The notes under the pieces are model-generated. The model searched no databases and had not been told where the DNA came from. It saw only the letters and a list, made by a program, of their open reading frames with translations. From assembly GCA_009843565.1 (NCBI GenBank), contig VYDF01000067.1:1-13231 (forward strand): DNA of 13,231 nt, read 5' to 3'. The position numbers and the translations under genes were made by a program. The stretch comes from Acidimicrobiia bacterium (GTDB taxonomy: Bacteria > Actinomycetota > Acidimicrobiia > Acidimicrobiales > Bin134). Below, piece by piece: positions 5,911 to 13,231 of the stretch. Position 1 is the first letter of the stretch, and every line of letters begins with the position of its first letter.

Positions 5911-6576
5911 GTGTCTCAGGGTTGCTTGGGGATCGGCTTGGCGCTGGTCGCCGGCCCAGCCCTGGTAGCCATCGACCCGGGCTTCGCTCCAGGACCGCTC
6001 ATCGTCGTCGCCCAAATTGTGGGCGTGCGCAATGTTGTTGTCGAACGCAGCCACACCGACCGTCAAGCAGTCGGCCGATGCGCAATCGGGCTTCCATTTG
6101 GCTTGGCGGCGGGGCTGGTCGTGCTCTCCCTTGTGAGCGACGAGGTCATTGCCCTTTTAGTCGGAAGCCTTGCCGCCGCCGGTGCGCTGTCGCTGCTCTG
6201 TGGATTGCGGATTGTCCGCTCGCCCCGCATAGAGGTCGCCACCGGGGCGGCGGTTGGATTTTCCAGCATGACTGCCGCTTTGCCGGGCCCGCCATTTGTG
6301 GTCACCTTCAGCGACATGAAGCCGGCCGCGCTGCGAGGCACAGTTGGCTCGGTATTCTTCATGACGGCGGTTGCTGCCATGGTCGGGCTCCTCGCCACCG
6401 GAAAGTTCGGCGCCTACGAAGTGGAGCTAATTGCCTGGCTCATACCTGGCATCATCCTGGGGCTGTTCTTGGCGCGCTTCGTGCGCCCCTTTCTCGATCG
6501 CACCTGGTTCCGCCCCGCTGTGCTGATCGTCGCCCTTGCGGGTGGAATTGCCCTCATTCTTCGCCAGGTCCTGTAA
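5911..6576 (+). CDS. TauE/SafE-family membrane exporter
   Basis: A polytopic inner-membrane protein of the TauE/SafE (DUF81) family, whose members are proposed to export sulfite, sulfoacetate or other organic anions. From the GTG at 5911 it has 221 residues; with the likely CTG at 5860 it would have 238, nearer the usual 240-260. Visible are the family's N-terminal SQGCLGIG loop, several hydrophobic helices (for example near GLAAGLVVLSLV and LIAWLIPGIILGLFLARF) and the second-half repeat GAAVGFSSMTAALPGPPFV, a counterpart of the first. Charged loops such as VVERSHTDRQ separate helices. GGGGG directly before the GTG is too close to act as a good ribosome site, so the start is uncertain. It lies between the VOC and GH3 genes, all on the plus strand. 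The substrate cannot be read from sequence. Confidence 0.85.
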   Translation: MSQGCLGIGLALVAGPALVAIDPGFAPGPLIVVAQIVGVRNVVVERSHTDRQAVGRCAIGLPFGLAAGLVVLSLVSDEVIALLVGSLAAAGALSLLCGLRIVRSPRIEVATGAAVGFSSMTAALPGPPFVVTFSDMKPAALRGTVGSVFFMTAVAAMVGLLATGKFGAYEVELIAWLIPGIILGLFLARFVRPFLDRTWFRPAVLIVALAGGIALILRQVL

Positions 6577-6646
6577 GTGCGGCATTCGGCACCCACACCA
6601 GGGCAACAGTCTCCGCCTGTGGGAGTGCTAAGCAGAGAAAGCCATC

Positions 6647-6652
6647 AGGAGG
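6647..6652 (+). promoter_or_regulatory. Ribosome binding site fixing the GH3 start
   Basis: AGGAGG ends seven bases before the ATG at 6660. The reading frame stays open 246 codons further upstream through the exporter gene in another frame, so this site decides the true start. Confidence 0.85.
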
Positions 6653-6659
6653 AGACGCC

Positions 6660-9038
6660 ATGACCGAGACCTACCGCGATCCCAACGCAGCCATCGACGA
6701 CCGAGTTGCCGATCTCCTTGGGCGCATGACTCTGGAGGAGAAGGTGGCCCAGCTCGGGACGGTTTGGCTAACCGCCCTGGTACAGGACGAGGCCTTCGAT
6801 CCTGACCATGCGGCGGAGCAACTGGCCGACGGGATCGGCCAAGTGACCCGCATTGGTGCGAGCACCGGCCTGCTGGCCAACGAATCAGCACAACTCGGCA
6901 ATGACATCCAGCAAGTGCTGGTAGAGCGCACCCGACTGGGAATCCCTGCGGTGATCCATGAGGAGGGGGTCGGCGGATTCCTTCACCGCGGGGCCACCAC
7001 CTTCCCCCAGGGGCTGGGCTTGGCCGCCACCTGGGATGTGGACCTGATGGCCGAAGTCGCCGAGGTGATACGCACCCAAATGACCGCAGTCGGAGCCCGT
7101 CACAATCTCTCCCCTGTTTTAGATGTCGCCCGGGACCCCCGGTGGGGCCGGGTGGAAGAGACCTATGGAGAGTCCCCCGAGCTGTGCGCCCGGATGGGCG
7201 TTGCCTATGTGAAAGGGCTCCAGACTGACGATTTGGCCAACGGTGTGGTGTGTACCGGCAAGCACTTCCTGGGCTACGGGTACTCCCTGGGCGGCCGCAA
7301 CCAGGCGCCGGTTCATCTCGGCGATAGGGAGCTTCGCGAGGTCTACGCCGAGCCGTTCGCAGCCGCTATCCGCGAGGCCGGCTTGGCGTCGATAATGAAC
7401 AGCTACTCGTCCATCGACGGAGTGCCCGTGGCGGCCAGCCGGGCGATGCTCACTGATCTCCTGCGGGGTGGGCTGGGCTTTGCCGGCACGGTGGTGGCCG
7501 ATTACTTCGCGGTTATGCAGTTGCACTTCAACCACATGACCGCCGCAGATCCCACTGAGTCAGCCATCCAAGCGCTCAGTGCGGGACTCGATATCGAGCT
7601 GCCGGCACTCGACTGCTACAAGCACCTGCCCACGGCAGTTCGAGAAGGCCGAATCGACGAGTCAATCATCGATGAGTCCTGTGCCCGAGTGCTTGCTCAG
7701 AAGATCCAGCTCGGCTTGTTCGAGAACCCCTATGTCGATGCTGATGCCGCACTGGCGGTTTTCGACACTCCTGACCAGCGGGCGCTGGCCCGCCGAGCCG
7801 CGGCCGAAGGAGTGATCCTGCTGAAAAACGATGGGGTGCTGCCTCTCAACCCATCGATCTCAAAGTTGGCAGTCATCGGCCCCCACGCCGACGACCCTCG
7901 TCTCCTCCAGGGCGACTACCACTATCCCGCCCACCTGGAGATCATCTACCAGAATCGCAGTGCAGAGATGATCGAGGCCATGGAGGCCCTCGGGATGGAG
8001 CAAGGGGTCGATCAGTTGCCCGAAGCCGGCGGCACGTTCTCCCCGGGACCGCATTTCACCCCCCATGTGACGCCGCTGGCCGGGTTGCGGGCTGCGCTTC
8101 CCCACACCGAGATCGTCCATGCTGTGGGATGCGCCGACTCAGGCGACAACGCATCAGGTATTGATGAAGCGGTCGCGGCCGCGGTGTCGGCCGATGTAGC
8201 CATTGTGTGCGTGGGCGCCCGCTCAGGACTGGTTGCCGACGCGACCGTCGGGGAGGCACGCGACGCAACCGATCTCAACCTCCCTGGAGTGCAGTCGCAG
8301 CTGGTGTCTCGAATAGCGGCGACCGGTACTCCGACGGTGGTGGTGGTTATCAGCGGCCGGGTCCACACCCTCGAGGCCGAGTCTGTAGCTGCCAACGCCC
8401 TCATTTGGTCGATCCTCCCCGGCGAAGAGGGCGGTTCGGCCATCGCCCAAGTACTTGCCGGCGAGGTGAATCCGTCGGGCCGCCTCCCGGTCACGCTTCC
8501 CCTTCATGTCGGGCAGATCCCGCTTCACCACGACATGCGGCGGCGCGGCGATCGGTCGGAATTCTATGGCAGCTACGTCGACCGCGACACCGACGCGCTC
8601 TACTGGTTCGGCCACGGTCTGTCGTACACCACATTCGAATATGGCGAGCTTTCGGTGGTGGCCGGTTCTACAACGGAAGCCACCACCGTCTCTGTTCCTG
8701 TCGCCAACAACGGCCAACACGACGGCGACGAGGTCGTACAGCTCTACGTGACCGACGAGGTCGCTTCTGTGGCTCGGCCGATCCGCGAGCTCATTGGTTT
8801 CGCCCGGGTCCCCATCCCTGCCGGTGGAACCCGCACGGTCACATTTACCGTCCACCCCAGCCGACTGGCCTTCCACGGCCTCGACATGGCTTTGGCCACT
8901 GAGCCGGGGTCATTCACGTTCCGGATCGGCGGTTCGTCTTTCGACCCCAACATGCGGGAAGCATCGGTGGAGCTGACCGGACACCCCGCCTCCTACGAAC
9001 GCTGGTCGATCATTGCCACCGCGGTTGATATCAGCTAG
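6660..9038 (+). CDS. Glycoside hydrolase family 3 beta-glycosidase
   Basis: A 792-residue retaining glycosidase with the full three-part GH3 layout. The TIM-barrel domain (about 15-370) has KHFLGYG (Lys201-His202) and the nucleophile Asp281 in GFAGTVVADYFAV, followed by GLDIELP (309-315). The alpha/beta domain (about 380-620) carries LLKNDGVLPL, and the likely acid/base Glu532 in TVGEARDATDLNLPG. A C-terminal fibronectin-III-like domain (about 675-745) has GDEVVQLYVTD and RELIGFARV. Barrel and GLDIELP features resemble bacterial beta-xylosidase/beta-glucosidase enzymes, so either activity is possible. No signal peptide or lipobox follows the start (MTETYRDPNA), so it should act on imported glycosides in the cytoplasm. 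No sugar transporter is in the window. An 83-bp gap separates it from the exporter gene; I saw no clear promoter or O1/O2-like operator there. Confidence 0.95.
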   Translation: MTETYRDPNAAIDDRVADLLGRMTLEEKVAQLGTVWLTALVQDEAFDPDHAAEQLADGIGQVTRIGASTGLLANESAQLGNDIQQVLVERTRLGIPAVIHEEGVGGFLHRGATTFPQGLGLAATWDVDLMAEVAEVIRTQMTAVGARHNLSPVLDVARDPRWGRVEETYGESPELCARMGVAYVKGLQTDDLANGVVCTGKHFLGYGYSLGGRNQAPVHLGDRELREVYAEPFAAAIREAGLASIMNSYSSIDGVPVAASRAMLTDLLRGGLGFAGTVVADYFAVMQLHFNHMTAADPTESAIQALSAGLDIELPALDCYKHLPTAVREGRIDESIIDESCARVLAQKIQLGLFENPYVDADAALAVFDTPDQRALARRAAAEGVILLKNDGVLPLNPSISKLAVIGPHADDPRLLQGDYHYPAHLEIIYQNRSAEMIEAMEALGMEQGVDQLPEAGGTFSPGPHFTPHVTPLAGLRAALPHTEIVHAVGCADSGDNASGIDEAVAAAVSADVAIVCVGARSGLVADATVGEARDATDLNLPGVQSQLVSRIAATGTPTVVVVISGRVHTLEAESVAANALIWSILPGEEGGSAIAQVLAGEVNPSGRLPVTLPLHVGQIPLHHDMRRRGDRSEFYGSYVDRDTDALYWFGHGLSYTTFEYGELSVVAGSTTEATTVSVPVANNGQHDGDEVVQLYVTDEVASVARPIRELIGFARVPIPAGGTRTVTFTVHPSRLAFHGLDMALATEPGSFTFRIGGSSFDPNMREASVELTGHPASYERWSIIATAVDIS

Positions 9039-9067
9039 CCAGATCTGCGGCCTGGTTTCCATCACCC

Positions 9068-9080
9068 CCCTCTGAGAGGG
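9068..9080. terminator. Possible hairpin between convergent genes
   Basis: CCCTCTGAGAGGG is a perfect inverted repeat, best drawn as a 5-bp stem with a 3-nt loop, in the 60-bp gap where the GH3 and sulfotransferase genes converge. GGCCGGCC (9079-9086) follows. There is no T-run on either side, so a classical intrinsic terminator is not shown; the position is the main support. Confidence 0.35.
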
Positions 9081-9098
9081 CCGGCCTACACCCATGCA

Positions 9099-10283
9099 CT
9101 AGCCCAACAACGGTCCGAACCGGTCGTGGTAGGCCCCAAAGCGCTGGGCCAACACCTCGTGGGTGATGCCGAACTGGGCACCGTCGTAGGTATGCCTGCC
9201 GTACTTGTCCTTGGGATTGTCGGCTCGCCAAGCCAGCATCCGATCGACAGTGGCCGGGGTCAATTCGTCGCCCAGCCAGTCGTAGAAGCGGCAAATCTGG
9301 TGGATCGGGTCTGCTTGGAACTCGGTGAAGCCGATATCGAAGAACTTGGCGTCGTTATCTGGGTTTTGGCGAAACGCCAACGTCCGATCCATGGCAATCG
9401 ACCAGTGCTCAACGTTGATCTCACCCACATAAATCGGGTCGATATCCGGGTTCCCGCCTTCGAGCAGCGTGAAATAGAGGTCGCACACCGACGGCAGCAC
9501 CCTTGACACATCCCGGTGCGTCTGCACAAACCTGGCCTCGGGAAACACTTTGGTGTAGGCGTCCAGAAACAGCGTGTGGGTTGGGCTCTTCAGCCGCCAC
9601 ACTTTCTCATCGGTCTTCCACTGGAGCATTTTCAGCACCCGCTTCTCGTACCGATAAGTCGGCTCCATGTCGCAGTGGGTAAACCAATCTGCGTAGGTGG
9701 GTATGTGGCCCATGGTCAGGAAGTACTGGGCCTTGAACTCCAGGGCCATGAGATCGTGATCTTCCATGGGGCCGGTGGGTGACTGAGGCAACATCGAGCG
9801 AAGCCGCTCGGCCATGTGTTGTCGCCCCAAGTCCACAATGCTGTGGGCACCGTTGATTCGGGCCTGGTCGGCTTCGGGATCGACGCCCGGCGGTGGACAT
9901 GGATTCCCCTCCTCCCAGGTGCGCAGATTGCGGAAGGCGGGATCCTCCCCCAGCATGTGCGACAGCGCGGTTGAGCCGGTGCGAGGCAAACCAACTCCCA
10001 AGAATTCGATGGCCACCTCCTGTTCGTCGATTTCTGGGTGGCGCCGATACCAGTCCTCGATCTTCAATCGGTTTACGAGAGCTCGGACAACTGTGCCGTA
10101 AAACCCCAGCTCACCCATATCGTTGAACGTTGCCTCGCTCATCGCTGAACCGACCAGCACTTCCAGGCCCTCTCGCCAAGAGTCCCCGCCGAATTCCTCC
10201 AGTCCCGTCTTGTTCTTGGCCTCTGCAATCAGGCCGTCGATCCTGGAGGCGACCGACGGCGGAGTACCGCCCGCCTTGCTCAT
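9099..10283 (-). CDS. PAPS-dependent sulfotransferase (Sulfotransfer_3 type)
   Basis: A 394-residue sulfotransferase expected to transfer a sulfonate group from PAPS to a hydroxyl. The 5'-phosphosulfate loop is GLPRTGSTALSHML (98-111). LKSPTH (231-236) follows, and the 3'-phosphate site is QTHRDVSRVLPS (254-265, with Arg257 and Ser259 or Ser265). An N-terminal helical part (about 1-90) precedes the P-loop, as in bacterial members of this type. No signal peptide; cytoplasmic. The ATG at 10283 overlaps the stop of the upstream gene by ATGA, so it is the last gene of a coupled minus-strand operon with the P450, dehydrogenase and cupin. The acceptor is unknown; a product hydroxylated by the P450 is a reasonable but unproven candidate. 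PAPS synthesis genes are not in the window. Confidence 0.92.
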   Translation of the reverse strand: MSKAGGTPPSVASRIDGLIAEAKNKTGLEEFGGDSWREGLEVLVGSAMSEATFNDMGELGFYGTVVRALVNRLKIEDWYRRHPEIDEQEVAIEFLGVGLPRTGSTALSHMLGEDPAFRNLRTWEEGNPCPPPGVDPEADQARINGAHSIVDLGRQHMAERLRSMLPQSPTGPMEDHDLMALEFKAQYFLTMGHIPTYADWFTHCDMEPTYRYEKRVLKMLQWKTDEKVWRLKSPTHTLFLDAYTKVFPEARFVQTHRDVSRVLPSVCDLYFTLLEGGNPDIDPIYVGEINVEHWSIAMDRTLAFRQNPDNDAKFFDIGFTEFQADPIHQICRFYDWLGDELTPATVDRMLAWRADNPKDKYGRHTYDGAQFGITHEVLAQRFGAYHDRFGPLLG

Positions 10284-11323
10284 GTTTCGATGAGGTTGCC
10301 GGGCATCGACCGTTCAGTCATGCCGTTGGCCACCTCGCCGCTCCAGCGAAACCGGGTAATGGCCTGCTGGAGCACTGGGTAGCCCTCGGTCCCTGGCCCA
10401 ACACCGCCCATCACCATGAACCCCGACATGACCGTTTCGGCTTCAATCGTTTCGGTTCCCTGCTCTGTCTCGACAACCACCGATACGTCGTCGCCGTGGT
10501 GGTTGAGCCGTTTGAGCCATGGGGCCTTGACCACCCAGGCCGGGATCAGCTCGCCATCACCCTCGAATACGAAGCCCTCGTTGTAAGTGGGAAGACCGTC
10601 CTCGCGGGGTGGATAGGTGATGTAACCGAATGCCCGACCACTGGGGAAAAGAGCCGACTGCCAAGCATGGCCCCAGAAGGTGGCGAGCCGGCGCACTCCC
10701 CGGCGTCGGATCCGCAGCGCACCGCCGTCGATGCTGTGCTCTTCATTGCCGATCTTCAACGTCCCTTGGGCCCGGGCCAATTGCTCAAACCTGGGGTTGC
10801 CCATTAGCGCCCCCTCATCCTGCTCTTCAAGCACCCGTTTGGCCTCGGCCAGTAGCCCGCCGTTCTCCCACGGGGGCACTGCGGAATACAGGTCTATTTC
10901 TGCCTGCACCGGTACCGATGGCTCACCCTGAGGACGGCCTCCGGCAATCTGCTCGTCACTTGTCCACCCGTTGACCATGCCGTCGAAGCGCATCCGCCAA
11001 TGGCGAAACGGCTCGATCATCTCGAACGACAGGGGGCCGGCACCCAGCGTGGCGGGCTGACCCCGGGCATTCATCGGATCATGGATTTTGCCTGTGCCGA
11101 ACCGGGTGAACACCCGGCCATCGCCGCTGGCGATGTTCACCTGCACCTCGTGGGTCTCCCACTGGTCGGCAACCGCCTCGATTCCGATCCGGGGAATGCC
11201 CACCTGGTCGCCTTGATCCCAGAGCCATATGTTGACCGACTCCCGCATTTCCGGGTCTTCGGGTTGCTCTGCGAACACATACTCCCGATCTTCGCTCAGG
11301 CCTCCGGTCAGATCAGTCGCCAT
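10280..11323 (-). CDS. Uncharacterised beta-rich protein, possibly CrtC/AttH lipocalin-like
   Basis: A 347-residue protein that I do not recognise firmly. Its pattern of short beta segments with conserved Trp and Gly (SVNIWLWDQGDQVG near the start, FRHWRMRFDG in the middle, RRLATFWGHAWQSALFPSGRAFGYITYP later, ITRFRWSGEV near the end) recalls two-domain lipocalin-like proteins of the CrtC (hydroxyneurosporene synthase)/AttH group found with terpenoid or steroid genes in actinomycetes. No transmembrane helix or signal peptide is visible. ATG at 11323 is chosen because GGAGGGGAG ends 7 bases upstream; an ATG at 11365 in frame would add 14 residues. It overlaps the sulfotransferase start by ATGA, which argues that the two act together. 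The protein is real; its function is a guess. Confidence 0.75.
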   Translation of the reverse strand: MATDLTGGLSEDREYVFAEQPEDPEMRESVNIWLWDQGDQVGIPRIGIEAVADQWETHEVQVNIASGDGRVFTRFGTGKIHDPMNARGQPATLGAGPLSFEMIEPFRHWRMRFDGMVNGWTSDEQIAGGRPQGEPSVPVQAEIDLYSAVPPWENGGLLAEAKRVLEEQDEGALMGNPRFEQLARAQGTLKIGNEEHSIDGGALRIRRRGVRRLATFWGHAWQSALFPSGRAFGYITYPPREDGLPTYNEGFVFEGDGELIPAWVVKAPWLKRLNHHGDDVSVVVETEQGTETIEAETVMSGFMVMGGVGPGTEGYPVLQQAITRFRWSGEVANGMTERSMPGNLIET

Positions 11324-11330
11324 GTCGGTG

Positions 11331-11339
11331 CTCCCCTCC
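11331..11339 (-). promoter_or_regulatory. Ribosome binding site fixing the start of the CrtC/AttH-like gene
   Basis: GGAGGGGAG on the minus strand (11339 to 11331) lies 7 bases before the ATG at 11323 and lies inside the longer alternative frame, which supports the shorter start. Confidence 0.75.
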
Positions 11340-11389
11340 GTTCGCCAGTCCCACGCTACCGACAAGCGGTTCGACGCTCTCGATCCCCT

Positions 11390-11911
11390 TCATCCTTTGG
11401 CAGCGAACGATTGGGCGTCGAGCAAAACAAAGGCCAGACGGGCCGGCTCGGTACCCCGGTTCTCCCAGTGATGCGCCGTCCCGCGCTGGACCACCGTGTC
11501 GTACTTGTGCAGGGTTACCTCCCCTTCATCCAGCAATAAGGTGACCTCGCCATCGAGCACCACCATGTAGTCGATAGTCCTGGTGGTGTGCATCCCGGGG
11601 CGGCGATCACTATGGGCAACGGCACCTTCTTTGGCAAGCCGCTCAGCAGTTTCTGCGGCTGCTCCCGGAGCGAGCTCTTGGACCGGGGGGAGTTCGACCA
11701 GCCAGAACAACGAACCCTGCGGAGGGGCCTCGAGGCGAGTCTCTCGCAGAGCCGCATCGGTGACCTCGCCAGAGTTATCCGCCGGGGAACCCTCTGTGGT
11801 CCAAACTTGCACCCGGCGCTTGTAATCGTGCTCATCGTTGAACACGATCACCGACCGGCCGTCGGCATCGTGTCCGGTGACCACCCGTCGGATCGTGGGT
11901 CCATTTTCCAT
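11390..11911 (-). CDS. Small cupin-domain protein
   Basis: A 173-residue protein with a mixed N-terminal part (1-95) and one C-terminal cupin barrel (about 96-165). The barrel shows PGMHTTRTIDYMVVLDGEV (106-123), so motif 1 is His108-x-Thr110 with Asp114 in place of the usual second His and Glu. Motif 2 is GTAHHWENRG with His147/His148. I know this His-x-Thr-xxx-Asp variant from actinobacterial cupins found near dehydrogenases and hydrolases. Such proteins may bind a ligand rather than catalyse. The ATG at 11911 has GAGAGG six bases upstream. It lies 44 nt after the dehydrogenase and 66 nt before the next gene, in one transcription unit. Function unknown. Confidence 0.85.
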   Translation of the reverse strand: MENGPTIRRVVTGHDADGRSVIVFNDEHDYKRRVQVWTTEGSPADNSGEVTDAALRETRLEAPPQGSLFWLVELPPVQELAPGAAAETAERLAKEGAVAHSDRRPGMHTTRTIDYMVVLDGEVTLLLDEGEVTLHKYDTVVQRGTAHHWENRGTEPARLAFVLLDAQSFAAKG

Positions 11912-11955
11912 TGTCTGCCTCTCTCTCGAACGATCAGATAGTGCTCCAGCCCCAT

Positions 11956-12750
11956 TCAGAGCGGCATGACCCGCCCGCCACTGGCGTGGATAGTGGCTCC
12001 GAGCATGGCGTGGCTCGGCGCGGAGGCGGCGTAGGCGATGACGTCAGCCGCTTCGTCTACCCCTAAGAGCCGACCCCACGGCAGCAAGCCGCGATGCACG
12101 ACATTGAGCATGTGCTGGTCCTGCTCCGGGGTCGGCCGGTTCTCGCTGCCCATCCCGCCGGTCGAAATCCCACCGAGGGCGACGACGTTGACCACAATCC
12201 CGTAAGGCGCCAACTCGGCCGCCGCCGACTTGGTCCAGGCGATCAAACCTCCCTTGGCCGCGTTGTAGAGGGATACGGGGCTCATGTCAGCCGGGGGCGG
12301 GTTGAAGGGCGCCGTCGAAGCCACACTCACCACCCGCCCGTAGCTAGCCGCCTTCATGGCCGGAATAACGGCCTGGGTGCACAGCATGGGACCGAGCAAG
12401 TTGACGCCGATGGTCCTGTTGAATTCCTCGACTTCGAAGTCCTCTGTGCTGCTGGCCCCGCCCACTGCGGCGTTGTTGACCAAGGCGTCGATGCGGCCGA
12501 ACTCTCCGAGCACGGTATCGGCCATCTCGACGGTATCACCACGATTCGACACGTCGGCCCGCACCCAGATAGCCCGCTGCCCGGTCTCTTTTGTGATGGC
12601 ATCAGCGCTCTGCTCCCCCCAGTCTTGGCGGACGTCTACCAGCGCAATGTCGTAGCCCCGTCGGGCGAGCGCCATTGCGGTGGCTCCACCCACTCCCCAC
12701 GGCCGGGCACCGGTAACGATGGCAACTCGGCTGTCGCTTTGACTGGTCAT
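11956..12750 (-). CDS. Short-chain dehydrogenase/reductase (SDR)
   Basis: A 264-residue classical SDR, normal length, expected to use NAD(H) or NADP(H) to oxidise or reduce an alcohol or carbonyl. The Rossmann loop is TGARPWGVGG (13-22), which has four residues between TG and GxG instead of the usual three. NNAAVGG (92-98) replaces NNAG. The catalytic set is Asn117, Ser145, Tyr162 and Lys166 (YNAAK). Asp39 at the end of the second strand (ALVDV) favours NAD over NADP. The start overlaps the P450 stop by ATGA, so the two are coupled, and a P450 followed by an SDR suggests hydroxylation then oxidation of the new alcohol. Substrate unknown; steroids or terpenoid alcohols are possible. Confidence 0.95.
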   Translation of the reverse strand: MTSQSDSRVAIVTGARPWGVGGATAMALARRGYDIALVDVRQDWGEQSADAITKETGQRAIWVRADVSNRGDTVEMADTVLGEFGRIDALVNNAAVGGASSTEDFEVEEFNRTIGVNLLGPMLCTQAVIPAMKAASYGRVVSVASTAPFNPPPADMSPVSLYNAAKGGLIAWTKSAAAELAPYGIVVNVVALGGISTGGMGSENRPTPEQDQHMLNVVHRGLLPWGRLLGVDEAADVIAYAASAPSHAMLGATIHASGGRVMPL

Positions 12751-13231
12751 GTTCTGCGCTCCTCTAGTGGATCGAATGTGACTAGTAGTTGGGTGCGGCC
12801 TCGCAGGATATAACTGTCCATGAAGGTGTCGTAGTGGTCGTCGGCGAGCGCCAGGTTGGGCAGGTCCAACATGGCGTTGGTGCCCACTCTGGCCTCAAGG
12901 CGGGCCAAACCCTGGCCGATGCAGTAGTGCTCGCCATATCCGAAGGCCACGTGGTCATTGGATTCTCGGTCGATGTTGAAGGCATCAGGCTTCGGGCACG
13001 CTTCGGGGTCGCGATTGGCAGCCGCGAACGCCAGCCAAGCGAACTCGCCTTCGGCCACAGGCCAATCCCCGAGCTGGGTGTCTCGGGTGGCGACCCGGAA
13101 CAAACCGGTCACCGGCGCTTCGTGGCGAAGGGCCTCTTCCACGAATGCGGGCACCAGATCCCGATCAGCGGCCAGCCGGTCGCGCAGCTCGTGGTCGGTG
13201 GCCAGGCGGTGGCCGATGTTGGCCAAGAGCG
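12747..13231 (-). CDS. Cytochrome P450, C-terminal part (cut by window edge)
   Basis: The C-terminal 160 or so residues of a soluble bacterial P450 monooxygenase, about 400 residues when complete. The frame is open through the right edge, so no start is seen. The I-helix acid-alcohol pair should lie just beyond, because LLANIGHRL at the edge is the segment that normally follows it. The K-helix ExxR is Glu-Glu-Ala-Leu-Arg in FVEEALRHEAPV. The heme loop is FGYGEHYCIGQGLARLE, with the axial Cys encoded at 12923-12921. The gene ends at a TGA shared with the dehydrogenase start (ATGA). Redox partners are not in the window. The remaining sequence does not allow a CYP family or substrate to be named; the sulfotransferase operon suggests a hydroxylation step. 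Confidence 0.93.
   Translation of the reverse strand, partial: LLANIGHRLATDHELRDRLAADRDLVPAFVEEALRHEAPVTGLFRVATRDTQLGDWPVAEGEFAWLAFAAANRDPEACPKPDAFNIDRESNDHVAFGYGEHYCIGQGLARLEARVGTNAMLDLPNLALADDHYDTFMDSYILRGRTQLLVTFDPLEERRT

Noticed and set aside
6577..6600. GTGC and GCAC arms after the exporter stop, as a possible terminator.
   Set aside because: Only a 4-bp stem with mismatched interior and no T-run.
5922..6659. The GH3 frame is open for 246 codons before its ATG, giving an apparent 1038-residue protein.
   Set aside because: The stretch is the exporter gene in another frame, has arginine- and cysteine-rich composition, and the AGGAGG before 6660 fixes the real start.
10130..10807. A 225-codon plus-strand frame opposite the sulfotransferase and lipocalin-like genes.
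   Set aside because: It spans the junction of two coupled minus-strand genes and shows no domain or ribosome site.
12094..12813. A 239-codon plus-strand frame opposite the SDR.
   Set aside because: Antisense to an SDR with full catalytic motifs; no recognisable product.

Overview
The window is gene-dense, high-GC DNA with no RNA genes, mobile elements or CRISPR array. GTG starts, strong GGAGG-type ribosome sites, -10 boxes of the TANNNT type and a probably leaderless regulator mRNA suggest a high-GC actinomycete. The mix of a cytochrome P450, SnoaL-like proteins, an amidohydrolase-2 protein and a Sulfotransfer_3-type sulfotransferase resembles free-living or host-associated Acidimicrobiia, but this placement is inference from gene content only.

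Region 1 (1-3996) is a small regulon. On the minus strand, reading right to left, are a tandem SnoaL/NTF2-like protein, a LacI-family repressor and a two-domain cupin cut by the left edge; repressor and cupin overlap by ATGA. Divergent from them is an SMP-30/gluconolactonase-type lactonase. Two nearly identical promoter-operators were found, one in front of the repressor and one in the divergent gap. Each has TTGACA, a 17-base spacer filled by a LacI-type palindrome with a central CG, and a TANNNT -10. The simplest reading is one LacI repressor controlling itself, the cupin, the SnoaL-like protein and the lactonase, probably for catabolism of a sugar acid, sugar lactone or similar small molecule that cannot be named from sequence.

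Region 2 (4016-9038): a metal-dependent amidohydrolase (minus) diverges from a plus-strand run of VOC-fold protein, TauE/SafE-type membrane exporter and a large GH3 beta-glycosidase. The glycosidase has no signal peptide, so it should act in the cytoplasm. The exporter lacks a normal start codon in front of its first membrane segment.

Region 3 (9099-13231) is a minus-strand operon read right to left: P450 (cut by the right edge), short-chain dehydrogenase, small cupin, a protein of uncertain lipocalin/CrtC-like type, and a sulfotransferase. Two junctions are ATGA overlaps, which argues for coupled expression. The set would fit oxidation and sulfonation of a lipophilic or aromatic compound, but the substrate is unknown. 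The GH3 and sulfotransferase genes converge at about 9039-9098.
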